A stretch of DNA of 10,752 nucleotides from contig JABMQR010000093.1 in NCBI GenBank assembly GCA_013202335.1, forward strand, positions 1 to 10,752, in the 5' to 3' direction. Shown here in pieces: positions 1 to 5,711 of this stretch (its first letter is position 1; every line of letters starts with the position of its first letter). The notes below the pieces were generated by a model, which was not told where the DNA came from, searched no databases, and was given only the letters and a program-made list of their open reading frames with translations. Source of the DNA: Bacteroidota bacterium (GTDB lineage Bacteria; Spirochaetota; Spirochaetia; JABMQR01). The position numbers were made by a program, and so were the translations under genes.

Positions 1-64
1 TACATACCCATACTACATGATATTTCAAATAATAGACGCTGTGAGCAGATTTGCAAACTTCCAT
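1..64 (-). CDS. tnpA: IS200/IS605-family transposase TnpA, N-terminal fragment (runs off left edge)
   Basis: Reading leftward from an ATG at 64, the 21 visible codons start MEVCKSAHSVYYLKYHVVWV. The pattern A/R-H-S-V-x-x-L-x-Y-H-x-V-W-V is the hallmark N-terminus of the small HUH, single-tyrosine (Y1) transposases of the IS200/IS605 family, which move a single-stranded circle. The catalytic HUH motif and tyrosine would lie outside the window, so intactness cannot be judged. A TATACT hexamer (71-76, minus strand) lies only 6 bases before the ATG and the Shine-Dalgarno is weak (GGTAG touching the ATG), as expected for these poorly translated genes. Two + strand frames are also open here, but neither gives a recognisable protein. 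Family call is from the motif only. Confidence 0.72.
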   Translation of the reverse strand, partial: MEVCKSAHSVYYLKYHVVWVC

Positions 65-96
65 CTACCCAGTATACCGGCGAAAGTCTCATTCAT

Positions 97-114
97 CCAC
101 GGCCATGGCCGTGG
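97..114. repeat. 18-bp perfect palindrome, probable IS200/IS605 left-end hairpin or terminator
   Basis: CCACGGCCATGGCCGTGG is a perfect palindrome that can fold as a 7-bp GC-rich stem with a CATG loop. It is followed on the + strand by TTTT (115-118). It sits 33 bp upstream of the transposase ATG, where IS200/IS605 elements carry a subterminal hairpin recognised by TnpA, a hairpin that can also stop transcription entering from outside. In the + direction it resembles an intrinsic terminator, but the U-tract is short. It does not recur at a second element end within this window. Confidence 0.55.
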
Positions 115-206
115 TTTTCTGTCTTCGACCGAATAAATGGTTTTAATAAATACTTTGATTGAATTGCCCTTCCTATTCAGTGTAAAAACCGCATTTTATC
201 CCGTAG

Positions 207-235
207 TTGTTCTGGAGTTTTCATGTAAATATAAC
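207..235 (+). promoter_or_regulatory. Candidate sigma70-type promoter for gpsA
   Basis: TTGTTC (207-212) and TATAAC (230-235) are separated by 17 bp, giving a start near 242 and a leader of about 56 nt before gpsA. A second candidate, TTGATC (250-255) with TATTAA (273-278), would start the RNA inside the ribosome binding site and is less likely. This is a consensus match only. The rest of 119-297 shows no gene. Confidence 0.38.
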
Positions 236-297
236 ACTTGATTATTGATTTGATCGCAAAATTCGGTTTTTTTATTAATAGGACGAGGTTATAGTAT

Positions 298-1257
298 ATG
301 CAGAAAACTAATTCAATTGTCATAGCAGGTGCAGGTGTTTTCGGAACAGCTCTGGCACAGCGACTCTCATGGAACCCGGAAAATAGAATAATCCTCTACA
401 CTATTGAACCGGATGTTGCAGTAGATATTAACGAATTCAATCAGAACTCAAAATACTTTCCCGGAAGGCATATCAATGCTGATATTATCGCAACCCTTGA
501 TATTTCCTGTGCATACAGTGCCGATGTGATTTTTCTGGCAATCCCCTCACAAGTTATTGAATCATACACACATGAAATATTTCCTCACACACGTAAGGAC
601 ACCCGCATCATTAATCTCGCAAAAGGGCTCTCTGTTGACGGTAGTTTTCTGGTAGACTCAATACCCTTTACTCATGTTGGCTCTCTTAAAGGACCAACCT
701 TTGCTGTTGAGGTCATGAATGGAGTCCCTTCCGCTCTCACCTACGGTGGTATAAGTGATGATTTTTCGTATATATGTAAAATCTTTCAGGAAACCGGCAT
801 CTCGCTCGATCATTCTGACGATCTTAAAGGAGTCGAGCTGCTGAGTGTGCTGAAAAACATGTATGCTATAGCAATCGGTATTGTTTCAGGACGATATAAC
901 TCACCCAATGTAGATTTTCTGGTAATGACAAAAGCAGTCAATGAGATGCGTGACCTGCTGGAATTGTATGGATGCAGCAGCAGTACTATTTTCAACTACT
1001 GCGGTATAGGTGATCTGGGGCTTACCGCACTCAACGACCTCAGCAGGAACAGGACTCTGGGGCTCTTAATCGGAAAGGGGTTCTTTAATGATCCGAAAAG
1101 CTCAACGGTAACCGAAGGACTCAGAACTATTCGTCTGTTAGGAGAGCTGGTAAGAGAGAAAGGATTGGAAAAAAAATTTATTGTCCTGGAAGCTCTGTAT
1201 GCCCTTATGTATTCAGGAATGAGTTTAAATAATTACTATCTGACAGCTCTTTCCTAA
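298..1257 (+). CDS. gpsA: Glycerol-3-phosphate dehydrogenase [NAD(P)+]
   Basis: This cytosolic enzyme reduces dihydroxyacetone phosphate to sn-glycerol 3-phosphate, the backbone precursor of phospholipids. The protein has 319 residues, close to the usual 330-340. An N-terminal Rossmann fold carries GAGVFG at 11-16. The substrate-domain landmarks are present: KGPTFAVEV (131-139), the catalytic-lysine segment VLKNMYAIAIG (K186), GIGDLGLT (236-243) and SRNRTLG (249-255). A few positions depart from the common consensus: AKGL (108-111) instead of xKGI, and KGP where SGP is usual. This suggests a divergent but probably active copy. The ATG at 298 is preceded by GAGG (285-288) with a 9-nt spacer. 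The gene is monocistronic and converges on the next gene, with only 23 bp between stops. A paralogue from the same dehydrogenase superfamily is the only alternative. Confidence 0.93.
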   Translation: MQKTNSIVIAGAGVFGTALAQRLSWNPENRIILYTIEPDVAVDINEFNQNSKYFPGRHINADIIATLDISCAYSADVIFLAIPSQVIESYTHEIFPHTRKDTRIINLAKGLSVDGSFLVDSIPFTHVGSLKGPTFAVEVMNGVPSALTYGGISDDFSYICKIFQETGISLDHSDDLKGVELLSVLKNMYAIAIGIVSGRYNSPNVDFLVMTKAVNEMRDLLELYGCSSSTIFNYCGIGDLGLTALNDLSRNRTLGLLIGKGFFNDPKSSTVTEGLRTIRLLGELVREKGLEKKFIVLEALYALMYSGMSLNNYYLTALS

Positions 1258-1283
1258 ATCGCTTTCCTAAATCGCTTTCCTTA
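1250..1283. repeat. 13-bp tandem repeat, about 2.5 copies, across the gpsA stop
   Basis: TTTCCTAAATCGC occurs at 1250-1262 and again at 1263-1275, followed by a partial third copy TTTCCTTA (1276-1283). The first copy contains the gpsA stop codon and the last reaches the stop codon of the convergent gene. It looks like a small replication-slippage duplication. No terminator hairpin is visible between the two convergent genes. Confidence 0.8.
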
Positions 1284-1901
1284 CTGAGCGACTACTTCTA
1301 CATTCAGAACCTTCTCACCTTCAAGATATGCCTCAAGAAGATCACCGGGAAGAACCGGACCAACCCCTTCAGGAGTCCCTGTCAGAATAATATCACCTGG
1401 ATCAATTGAGACAAAACGTGAAATATGGGCAATTAGCTGATCAATGGGAAAAATCATATCACTGGTATTGCCTTTTTGGCGCGTTTGCCCATTAATGCGC
1501 AGTTCAAGTTCAAGATTCTGAACTCCTTTCTCAAGTATATCTATTTCAATCCAGTCTCCAATTGGAGCGGAGTCCTCAAAAGACTTGCTGATCTCCCAGG
1601 GAAAGCCTAGTTTTTTCTGGCGTCTCTGCAAATCGCGGGCTGTAAAATCTATCCCGACAGAGACCTTCGAATAGCAGCCTGAAGCCTGAGTCTGAGAAAC
1701 GTTTCGCACCTTACTGTCTATTAAAACCGCAAGTTCAATCTCATGGTGCACATCAGAAGAAAAATCAGGATAGGGGAAAATGTCCTTAGTTGCCGGTTTT
1801 GCATTATCAGGTTTAAAAAAGAACATGGGTTCAGATGGTTTTGAACCGCCCATCTCATGAGCATGTGCAAGATAGTTTTTTCCTATACAGATAAATTTCA
1901 T
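1281..1901 (-). CDS. Fumarylacetoacetate hydrolase (FAH) family protein, acylpyruvase/FAHD1-like
   Basis: A 206-residue single-domain member of the FAH superfamily, the size of E. coli YcgM and animal FAHD1. These are Mg2+/Mn2+-dependent enzymes that cleave C-C bonds in acylpyruvates or decarboxylate oxo-acids. Family features: FFFKPDNA (27-34), the metal-binding HHEIE (E54, E56) and GIDFTARD (D85), K106 in the SKSFEDSAP stretch, and the glycine-rich TGTPEGVG (174-181). The true substrate cannot be read from the sequence: acylpyruvate, oxaloacetate and homoprotocatechuate-pathway substrates are all possible, and no pathway partner lies nearby. I place the start at ATG 1901 because GGGGGAG (1907-1913) sits 5 nt upstream. 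A frame extension to 1940 would place that site inside the gene. The MITE-like element begins about 165 bp upstream of this start, so its native promoter may have been disturbed. Confidence 0.9.
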   Translation of the reverse strand: MKFICIGKNYLAHAHEMGGSKPSEPMFFFKPDNAKPATKDIFPYPDFSSDVHHEIELAVLIDSKVRNVSQTQASGCYSKVSVGIDFTARDLQRRQKKLGFPWEISKSFEDSAPIGDWIEIDILEKGVQNLELELRINGQTRQKGNTSDMIFPIDQLIAHISRFVSIDPGDIILTGTPEGVGPVLPGDLLEAYLEGEKVLNVEVVAQ

Positions 1902-2058
1902 CTTATCTCCCCCGGGTTTGAAGTTACGCAACTTCTTCACTGTACCTTAAATCTTCTTAACAAAACAAGAGATATCTCCTCTACCTTTCGAGTGGGCTCT
2001 TTTATAATCTTTGATTTGGATCAAGCTGCTTATTAGTCAGAAGTTTTCGGACTTATTT

Positions 2059-2066
2059 TATTGTTA
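2059..2066. repeat. Target-site duplication, left copy
   Basis: TATTGTTA abuts the left inverted end of the MITE-like element and matches 2400-2407 exactly. A 7-bp reading (TATTGTT) gives ends that line up symmetrically; the 8-bp reading leaves one extra base at the right end. Confidence 0.6.
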
Positions 2067-2255
2067 TAAACTGACCGGAAGCCGGTGGGAATTACCGCAG
2101 GCTGTGCAGCGGAACCGGGAGACCAGGCCAAATGCACGGGTAGAGCGAGTGCCGTGTTTATGGAAGGTGGGGCGTTTTTTCTTTCTCCGTTTTTTGACCT
2201 CCTGGGGGTGATGGAACAGGCAGCGGGGATTGGTGCAGAAAGGGGGAAACTTCAT
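2064..2255 (-). pseudogene. Transposase remnant: N-terminal zinc-ribbon domain only (63 codons)
   Basis: The 63-residue frame starts MKFPPFCTNPRC and has the cysteine spacing of a zinc ribbon: C7 and C12, a lysine/arginine-rich linker (20-29), then the segment HKHGTRSTRAFGLVSRFRC ending in C50-x-x-C53. An N-terminal zinc finger followed by H-G-x-x-x-T/R-x-F-G-x-V-x-R-F/Y-R-C is typical of IS transposases with a DDE domain further on. That catalytic part is absent here: after CG (53-54) the frame enters the terminal repeat and ends with TAA at 2064-2066. The start is well marked by GGAGG (2264-2268), 8 nt before the ATG. As it stands the product could at most bind DNA. The two + strand frames crossing this region are shadows. 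Confidence 0.7.
2067..2092 (+). repeat. Terminal inverted repeat, left
   Basis: 26 bp beginning TAAACTGACC and ending GCCGGTGGGAAT. It matches the reverse complement of 2373-2398 at 23 of 26 positions, with differences at repeat positions 7, 11 and 12. The minus-strand transposase remnant reads through this repeat and stops at its outer edge. Confidence 0.8.
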
Positions 2256-2262
2256 AATGGAT

Positions 2263-2289
2263 ACCTCCAGACGTGTATGTACAGGAGGT
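2263..2289 (-). promoter_or_regulatory. Hairpin sequestering the transposase-remnant ribosome binding site
   Basis: In the minus-strand RNA, ACCTCC (from 2284-2289) can pair with GGAGGT (from 2263-2268), leaving a 15-nt loop. The second arm is the whole Shine-Dalgarno of the remnant ORF. Burying the ribosome binding site in a stem is a known way for IS elements such as IS10 and IS50 to avoid transposase synthesis from read-through transcripts. Here it is inferred from base pairing alone. Confidence 0.5.
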
Positions 2290-2320
2290 TTTTGTAAAAG
2301 AGCGAGAAATCATCAATAAA

Positions 2321-2344
2321 AAGTACTCCTGTCTATAAGTACTT
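2321..2344. repeat. 7-bp inverted repeat inside the MITE-like element
   Basis: AAGTACT (2321-2327) and AGTACTT (2338-2344) are perfect inverted copies with a 10-nt loop. They lie between the right terminal repeat and the transposase remnant, where a promoter or transposase-binding site would be expected. No poly-T follows strongly enough to call a terminator. Confidence 0.45.
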
Positions 2345-2372
2345 ACGAACTATCGACTGAAACCAGATTCCT

Positions 2373-2398
2373 ATTCCCACCGGCTTTAGGTTAGTTTA
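2373..2398 (-). repeat. Terminal inverted repeat, right
   Basis: The inverted partner of 2067-2092 (23 of 26 matches), reading ATTCCCACCGGC at its inner side and GGTTAGTTTA at its outer side on the + strand. Outside it lie a C and the second copy of TATTGTTA. Confidence 0.8.
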
Positions 2399-2399
2399 C

Positions 2400-2407
2400 T
2401 ATTGTTA
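2400..2407. repeat. Target-site duplication, right copy
   Basis: TATTGTTA, identical to 2059-2066. It also forms part of a near-palindrome CTATTGTTACAATAG (2399-2413), so part of the match could reflect a palindromic target preference. Confidence 0.6.
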
Positions 2408-2663
2408 CAATAGAACTATTTACAGACTATCTATCGAAAAATTCAATGAACATGGGTTAAAGGTATTTGCCTTTTGAAGTTTTGTTTCGATTTTTGAAAT
2501 TTGCTCAGGTATCCTCATTTTAGAGAAAGAGTTAGGGCACATGGTAAAAAATACTTCAGCAGTAATACCGGTTTCCCCCTGAATTTCCCATGATCTACAC
2601 ACCTTTTATTTTTCTGATTCAATTAATTTAGTTAACCATAACTCATACGATTTATTGTAATAA

Positions 2664-2679
2664 ACGCTACATTTAGATT
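2664..2679 (+). promoter_or_regulatory. NrdR box 1 (degenerate)
   Basis: ACGCTACATTTAGATT matches the NrdR consensus acaCwAtATaTwGtgt at 11 of 16 positions. It lies 30 bp upstream, start to start, of a perfect box. The roughly three-helical-turn spacing is the usual arrangement for the paired sites bound by the NrdR repressor. On its own it would not be convincing; the spacing makes it so. Confidence 0.55.
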
Positions 2680-2705
2680 GACGAAATCCCAATACACAAT
2701 ATATA
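2678..2705 (+). promoter_or_regulatory. Promoter of the nrdD operon
   Basis: TTGACG (2678-2683) and TATATA (2700-2705) are separated by 16 bp. The -35 touches NrdR box 1 and the -10 lies inside NrdR box 2, so bound NrdR would block RNA polymerase directly. The predicted start is near 2712. Confidence 0.55.
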
Positions 2706-2709
2706 GTGT
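2694..2709 (+). promoter_or_regulatory. NrdR box 2 (consensus)
   Basis: ACACAATATATAGTGT fits the NrdR operator consensus acaCwAtATaTwGtgt at every position. NrdR is an ATP-cone repressor of ribonucleotide reductase genes that represses when dATP is high. The next + strand gene is a ribonucleotide reductase, which is the expected target. The nrdR gene itself is not in the window. Confidence 0.85.
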
Positions 2710-2717
2710 TAGAGGGT

Positions 2718-2741
2718 GTTGTGTTGGGGCACAACTTTTTT
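2718..2741 (+). terminator. Terminator-like hairpin in the nrdD leader
   Basis: GTTGTG (2718-2723) pairs perfectly with CACAAC (2730-2735) around a TTGGGG loop and is followed by six T (2736-2741), the layout of an intrinsic terminator. It lies about 6 nt after the predicted operon start, so it may be a promoter-proximal attenuator, an RNA 5'-end stabiliser, or a leftover terminator for transcription arriving from the left. The stem is short (6 bp), so full termination is doubtful. Confidence 0.5.
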
Positions 2742-2950
2742 CGCTGACTCAGGAATATTTATTGAATGTTTTCTTCAGCAAAACATGTTTGGAAGTGCGT
2801 TGTAATTTCAACTGAACATACTACTGCTTTTCGACATATCGCCTTTTTAGCGTAAAAACCAATTTCAAAATCTTTGATGCAGTCTGAGATTTTTTTAATT
2901 CCCTCACCCACAATTAAAAAAGAGTAACAGTAGTAAAAAAGGAGCAGTTC

Positions 2951-5653
2951 ATGATGGATCAATCTCTGCAGTTTGACGGATTCAGAAAAAGAAGTGGGGA
3001 CATCGTCCCATTTAGCCGGGAAAAAATTGAGTCAGCAATCCTGAGCGCCGGAGAGGCTGTACAGAGAAATGGCGGAGAAGCTTCCATAACCCCGGCAGAA
3101 TCAGTTCGATTAACTGAAATCATCCTCGAACAGTTGAATACGCCATCATCAGAATATTATGTACGTGCACAGGCTGATAACACCAGAACTCCACATATTG
3201 AAGATGTTCAGGACCTTGTAGAGATAGCACTTTCCGAAGAAGGTCATTCATCTGTGGTTTCCGCATATAAACGTTATAGAAAACAGCGGGAAGTAGCGCG
3301 AAGACAAATCCGTGTTCGAAGTAATTTGGATAAAGCCGAGGTTGATATTACAGATACCAGTCTCCTCCTTGTTGAATCCACGTCAGGAAATATTACAAAA
3401 CCCTGGGACAGAACTGAAATTGTTCGACAAATTGTTGAAGAGACAGATTTATCTGTTGAAGCATCAATCAGTGTGGCTAAAGAGGTGGAAAATACGGTCC
3501 TTCGGGGCTCATTCAGACTACTAAACACTGCATTAATTCGGGAACTGGTAAATAATGTATTAATTGACCGTGGATATACCGCCCAGCTCCAGGATTTATC
3601 GATCTATCGAATCCCTAAAAAATTCGTTGAGCAGTTGATGTTCACAAAGGGTACAGAAAACAGCAATATAGTAAACAACAACCCTGAGGCGGTTAATCTT
3701 GGGCTTTCTGAACTGGTTCTAAAACAGTGGGGTCTTGAGACCATATTCTCACCCGAGATCAAACGGGCGCATGATACCGGAGCTATCCACCTTCATGACC
3801 TGGGGTATCCACACCGCGTTTACTGCTCTTCACATTCGATAGAGTATATTAAAAAATATGGCCTTACCGGCCTTAGTAATCTTAACACCGAATCAAAACC
3901 GGCACGAACCGCAAGCGTTCTGACCGGTCACCTTAATACTTTCCTTGCCAGCATGCAGGCTAATTATGCAGGAGCTCTGGGAATAGCGTATATCAACATT
4001 CTGTATGCACCGTATCTCGAGGGTATGGAATTACCGCAAATAAAACAAATTGCTCAGGAACTTATCTTTAATGGTGCCCAAAATGCCTTTTCAAGGGGCG
4101 GGCAAACTTTATTTCTTGATTTTAATATTCACACCGGTGTACCGGGGTATATGATAGATGTCCCTGCAATCGGGCCGCGCGGCAAGTATATGATCCTGAT
4201 AGCTGGAGAAAAACTTCCGTTGGAAGAGGTTTTGCGAAAAGATCTGGATCATGCAGGCAACAAACTAATGGACCTTTTCTATACTGATAAAGAGGAAACC
4301 CGTCACTTAGTGCTGAGTGAACTTGCAGATGAAGACAAAGGCATTATATATGACAAAACAGTAGAAGCCGTAATGCTGGAAAATAACTGGAAAATAGTCA
4401 CCTACGGTGATTACACTAAAGAAGCCAGAGATTTTGCCGGAGCCCTTCTCACTGTCTGGGGCGAAGGAGACAAAAACGGCCGGATTTTCGAATTTCCTAA
4501 ATGTGATTTTCATGTAAGTGATGAAACTTTTAACGATCCGGCACAATATGCGATATACATGCAGGCATGTGAATTAGCAAGCAGAAATGGATCAACATAT
4601 TTCATCTTTGATCGTGACGAAGTAACTTTATCCGCCTGCTGCCGTCTCCGAACCACTATTCAGGATAACCGCATGCTTAAGCATCCTGAATCAATGCGTT
4701 TCTGCGGATTCCAAAATGTAACGATTAATATTCCGCAGGCAGCATACCGGGCAGCAAGGAAAGGACAGAAAAATCTTGAAGGACTTTTCGGTGAACTGGA
4801 TATTACAATGGAACTGGCGGTTGAGGCACATCTCCAGAAAAAAGCCAGGATCAAGGAAATGATGAGTGAACCCGGCAGACCGCTCTACCAGTTAGGTAAA
4901 GAGGCTTGTGACGGCCGGCCCTATGTAGAACTCGATAAAGCAACCTATATTCTCGGATTAATCGGGGTAAATGATGCAGTAAACTTTCTTTATGGGTTGG
5001 AGCTGCACGAAAATGATGAAGCTATGAATCTTGGTCTTAAGGTAGTTGCCCACATGTTCCTCAAGGCAAAGAAACTGGCAGCCAAGCACAACCTAAAATT
5101 CAGCCTTGAAGAATCTCCTGCAGAAAGTGCAGCAAGACGATTGGCTAAAACTGACCTTATCTATTACGGAAAAGAAGCTGGTTCTATTGTGAAGGGAGAG
5201 GATGATGACTCCGTTTATTATACCAACTCAATTCATATGACTGCGGATGCTCCGATATCCCTTGTTGAACGTATTCGCCTCCAGAGCAAGTTTCACAGTA
5301 TGATAGAATCCGGTGCAATTACCCATGCTTTCGTCGGGGAAGAACAGCCTTCAGCCGAATCAATTGCAGAGTTGATGAAAGAGGTTTTGTTTAGAACACA
5401 AAGTGCTCAGGTTACCATTTCTCCGGAATTCACCTTCTGTATGGACTGTAATCATAATTTCCGTGGACTGGTTGAAACATGTGAACGCTGTGGGTCTACA
5501 AATGTATTTGGAGAGACCCGGGTTGTAGGTTATTTCAGCCGCATTCAGAACTGGAATAAGTCTAAACGATACGGTGAGCTTGTAGCCCGGCAACGCGGTA
5601 ACTATGCGGTAGAAACAGCTGAGCAGAGTGTGGAGATTATCCAATTTGCATAA
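2951..5653 (+). CDS. nrdD: Anaerobic (class III) ribonucleoside-triphosphate reductase, large catalytic subunit
   Basis: This oxygen-sensitive glycyl-radical enzyme reduces ribonucleoside triphosphates to deoxyribonucleotides. At 900 residues it is longer than E. coli NrdD (712) because of an extended N-terminus. An ATP-cone (about 11-110, RKRSGDIVPFSREKIESAI) is followed by a second cone-like segment (about 145-222, with PWDRTEIVRQI and IRELVNNVLIDRGY), as in archaeal and Thermotoga-type NrdD. The catalytic barrel follows, with HLHDLGYPHRVYCSSHS (C292), SRGGQTLF, SACCRLR (C563, C564) and VTINIPQAAYRAA. The C-terminal zinc site is C830, C833, C844 and C847, and the glycyl-radical site is G860 in RVVGYFSRIQNWNK. 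The ATG at 2951 has GGAG (2941-2944) 6 nt upstream; a second ATG follows directly. It heads an operon with a redoxin and the activase and is probably repressed by NrdR. Confidence 0.96.
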   Translation: MMDQSLQFDGFRKRSGDIVPFSREKIESAILSAGEAVQRNGGEASITPAESVRLTEIILEQLNTPSSEYYVRAQADNTRTPHIEDVQDLVEIALSEEGHSSVVSAYKRYRKQREVARRQIRVRSNLDKAEVDITDTSLLLVESTSGNITKPWDRTEIVRQIVEETDLSVEASISVAKEVENTVLRGSFRLLNTALIRELVNNVLIDRGYTAQLQDLSIYRIPKKFVEQLMFTKGTENSNIVNNNPEAVNLGLSELVLKQWGLETIFSPEIKRAHDTGAIHLHDLGYPHRVYCSSHSIEYIKKYGLTGLSNLNTESKPARTASVLTGHLNTFLASMQANYAGALGIAYINILYAPYLEGMELPQIKQIAQELIFNGAQNAFSRGGQTLFLDFNIHTGVPGYMIDVPAIGPRGKYMILIAGEKLPLEEVLRKDLDHAGNKLMDLFYTDKEETRHLVLSELADEDKGIIYDKTVEAVMLENNWKIVTYGDYTKEARDFAGALLTVWGEGDKNGRIFEFPKCDFHVSDETFNDPAQYAIYMQACELASRNGSTYFIFDRDEVTLSACCRLRTTIQDNRMLKHPESMRFCGFQNVTINIPQAAYRAARKGQKNLEGLFGELDITMELAVEAHLQKKARIKEMMSEPGRPLYQLGKEACDGRPYVELDKATYILGLIGVNDAVNFLYGLELHENDEAMNLGLKVVAHMFLKAKKLAAKHNLKFSLEESPAESAARRLAKTDLIYYGKEAGSIVKGEDDDSVYYTNSIHMTADAPISLVERIRLQSKFHSMIESGAITHAFVGEEQPSAESIAELMKEVLFRTQSAQVTISPEFTFCMDCNHNFRGLVETCERCGSTNVFGETRVVGYFSRIQNWNKSKRYGELVARQRGNYAVETAEQSVEIIQFA

Positions 5654-5666
5654 CCTATATACAACA

Positions 5667-5711
5667 GAAGGAGCTATAGCTGAAGGAGTTATAGCCGGAG
5701 GAGCGACAGCT
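5667..5711 (+). repeat. Three tandem 15-bp repeats, each with a Shine-Dalgarno-like core
   Basis: GAAGGAGCTATAGCT (5667-5681), GAAGGAGTTATAGCC (5682-5696) and GGAGGAGCGACAGCT (5697-5711) follow one another directly after the nrdD stop. Each carries GGAG; the last, GGAGGAG, lies 8 nt before a TTG that I take as the start of the redoxin. If the redoxin instead started upstream, the repeats would encode EGAIA-EGVIA-GGATA. Confidence 0.8.

Larger units (their letters stand above)
2066..2399 (-). mobile_element. MITE-like non-autonomous element with a truncated zinc-finger transposase N-terminus
   Basis: Two near-identical inverted ends (2067-2092 and 2373-2398) bound a roughly 334-bp segment. 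TATTGTTA lies just outside each end, at 2059-2066 and 2400-2407, consistent with a 7-8 bp target-site duplication; the exact boundary is uncertain by one base. The only reading frame encodes the first 54 or so residues of a zinc-ribbon transposase and then runs directly into the left terminal repeat. It therefore looks like an internally deleted copy of an IS that kept both ends and the start of its transposase gene. The N-terminal zinc ribbon and short duplication recall IS1 and IS1595-type elements, but family assignment needs the full-length parent. Movement would need a transposase supplied in trans. Confidence 0.75.
2413..2950. other. 538-bp intergenic and leader region upstream of nrdD
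   Basis: No gene I can support lies here. Two minus-strand frames (60 codons at 2420-2602 from GTG, 67 codons at 2759-2962 from TTG) lack a proper ribosome binding site and resemble no family I recognise. The region holds the NrdR boxes and promoter (2664-2709), a terminator-like hairpin (2718-2741), a 10-bp A/T-only inverted repeat (2891-2921) and the nrdD ribosome binding site. If transcription starts near 2712, the nrdD leader is about 240 nt long. Confidence 0.6.

Noticed and set aside
1..162. Open + strand frame of 53 codons entering from the left edge
   Set aside because: The minus strand gives a clear IS200/IS605 TnpA N-terminus at 1-64; the + frame has no recognisable motif and crosses the palindrome.
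2078..2135. Cobalamin-riboswitch-like string on the + strand (GGTGGGAAT... then CGGGAGACCAGGCC)
   Set aside because: The resemblance is partial, no B12 gene follows, and the same bases code on the minus strand for a zinc-finger transposase N-terminus and form a terminal inverted repeat.
2011..2297. Two + strand frames of 66-70 codons across the MITE-like element
   Set aside because: They overlap the minus-strand zinc-finger frame, which has paired cysteines and a strong ribosome binding site; the + frames have no recognisable features.
2420..2602. 60-codon minus-strand frame from GTG
   Set aside because: No proper ribosome binding site, no recognisable motif, and an AT-rich setting where chance frames are common.
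2759..2962. 67-codon minus-strand frame from TTG overlapping the nrdD start
   Set aside because: The start is a TTG inside nrdD without a ribosome binding site; it crosses the nrdD leader structures and resembles nothing known.
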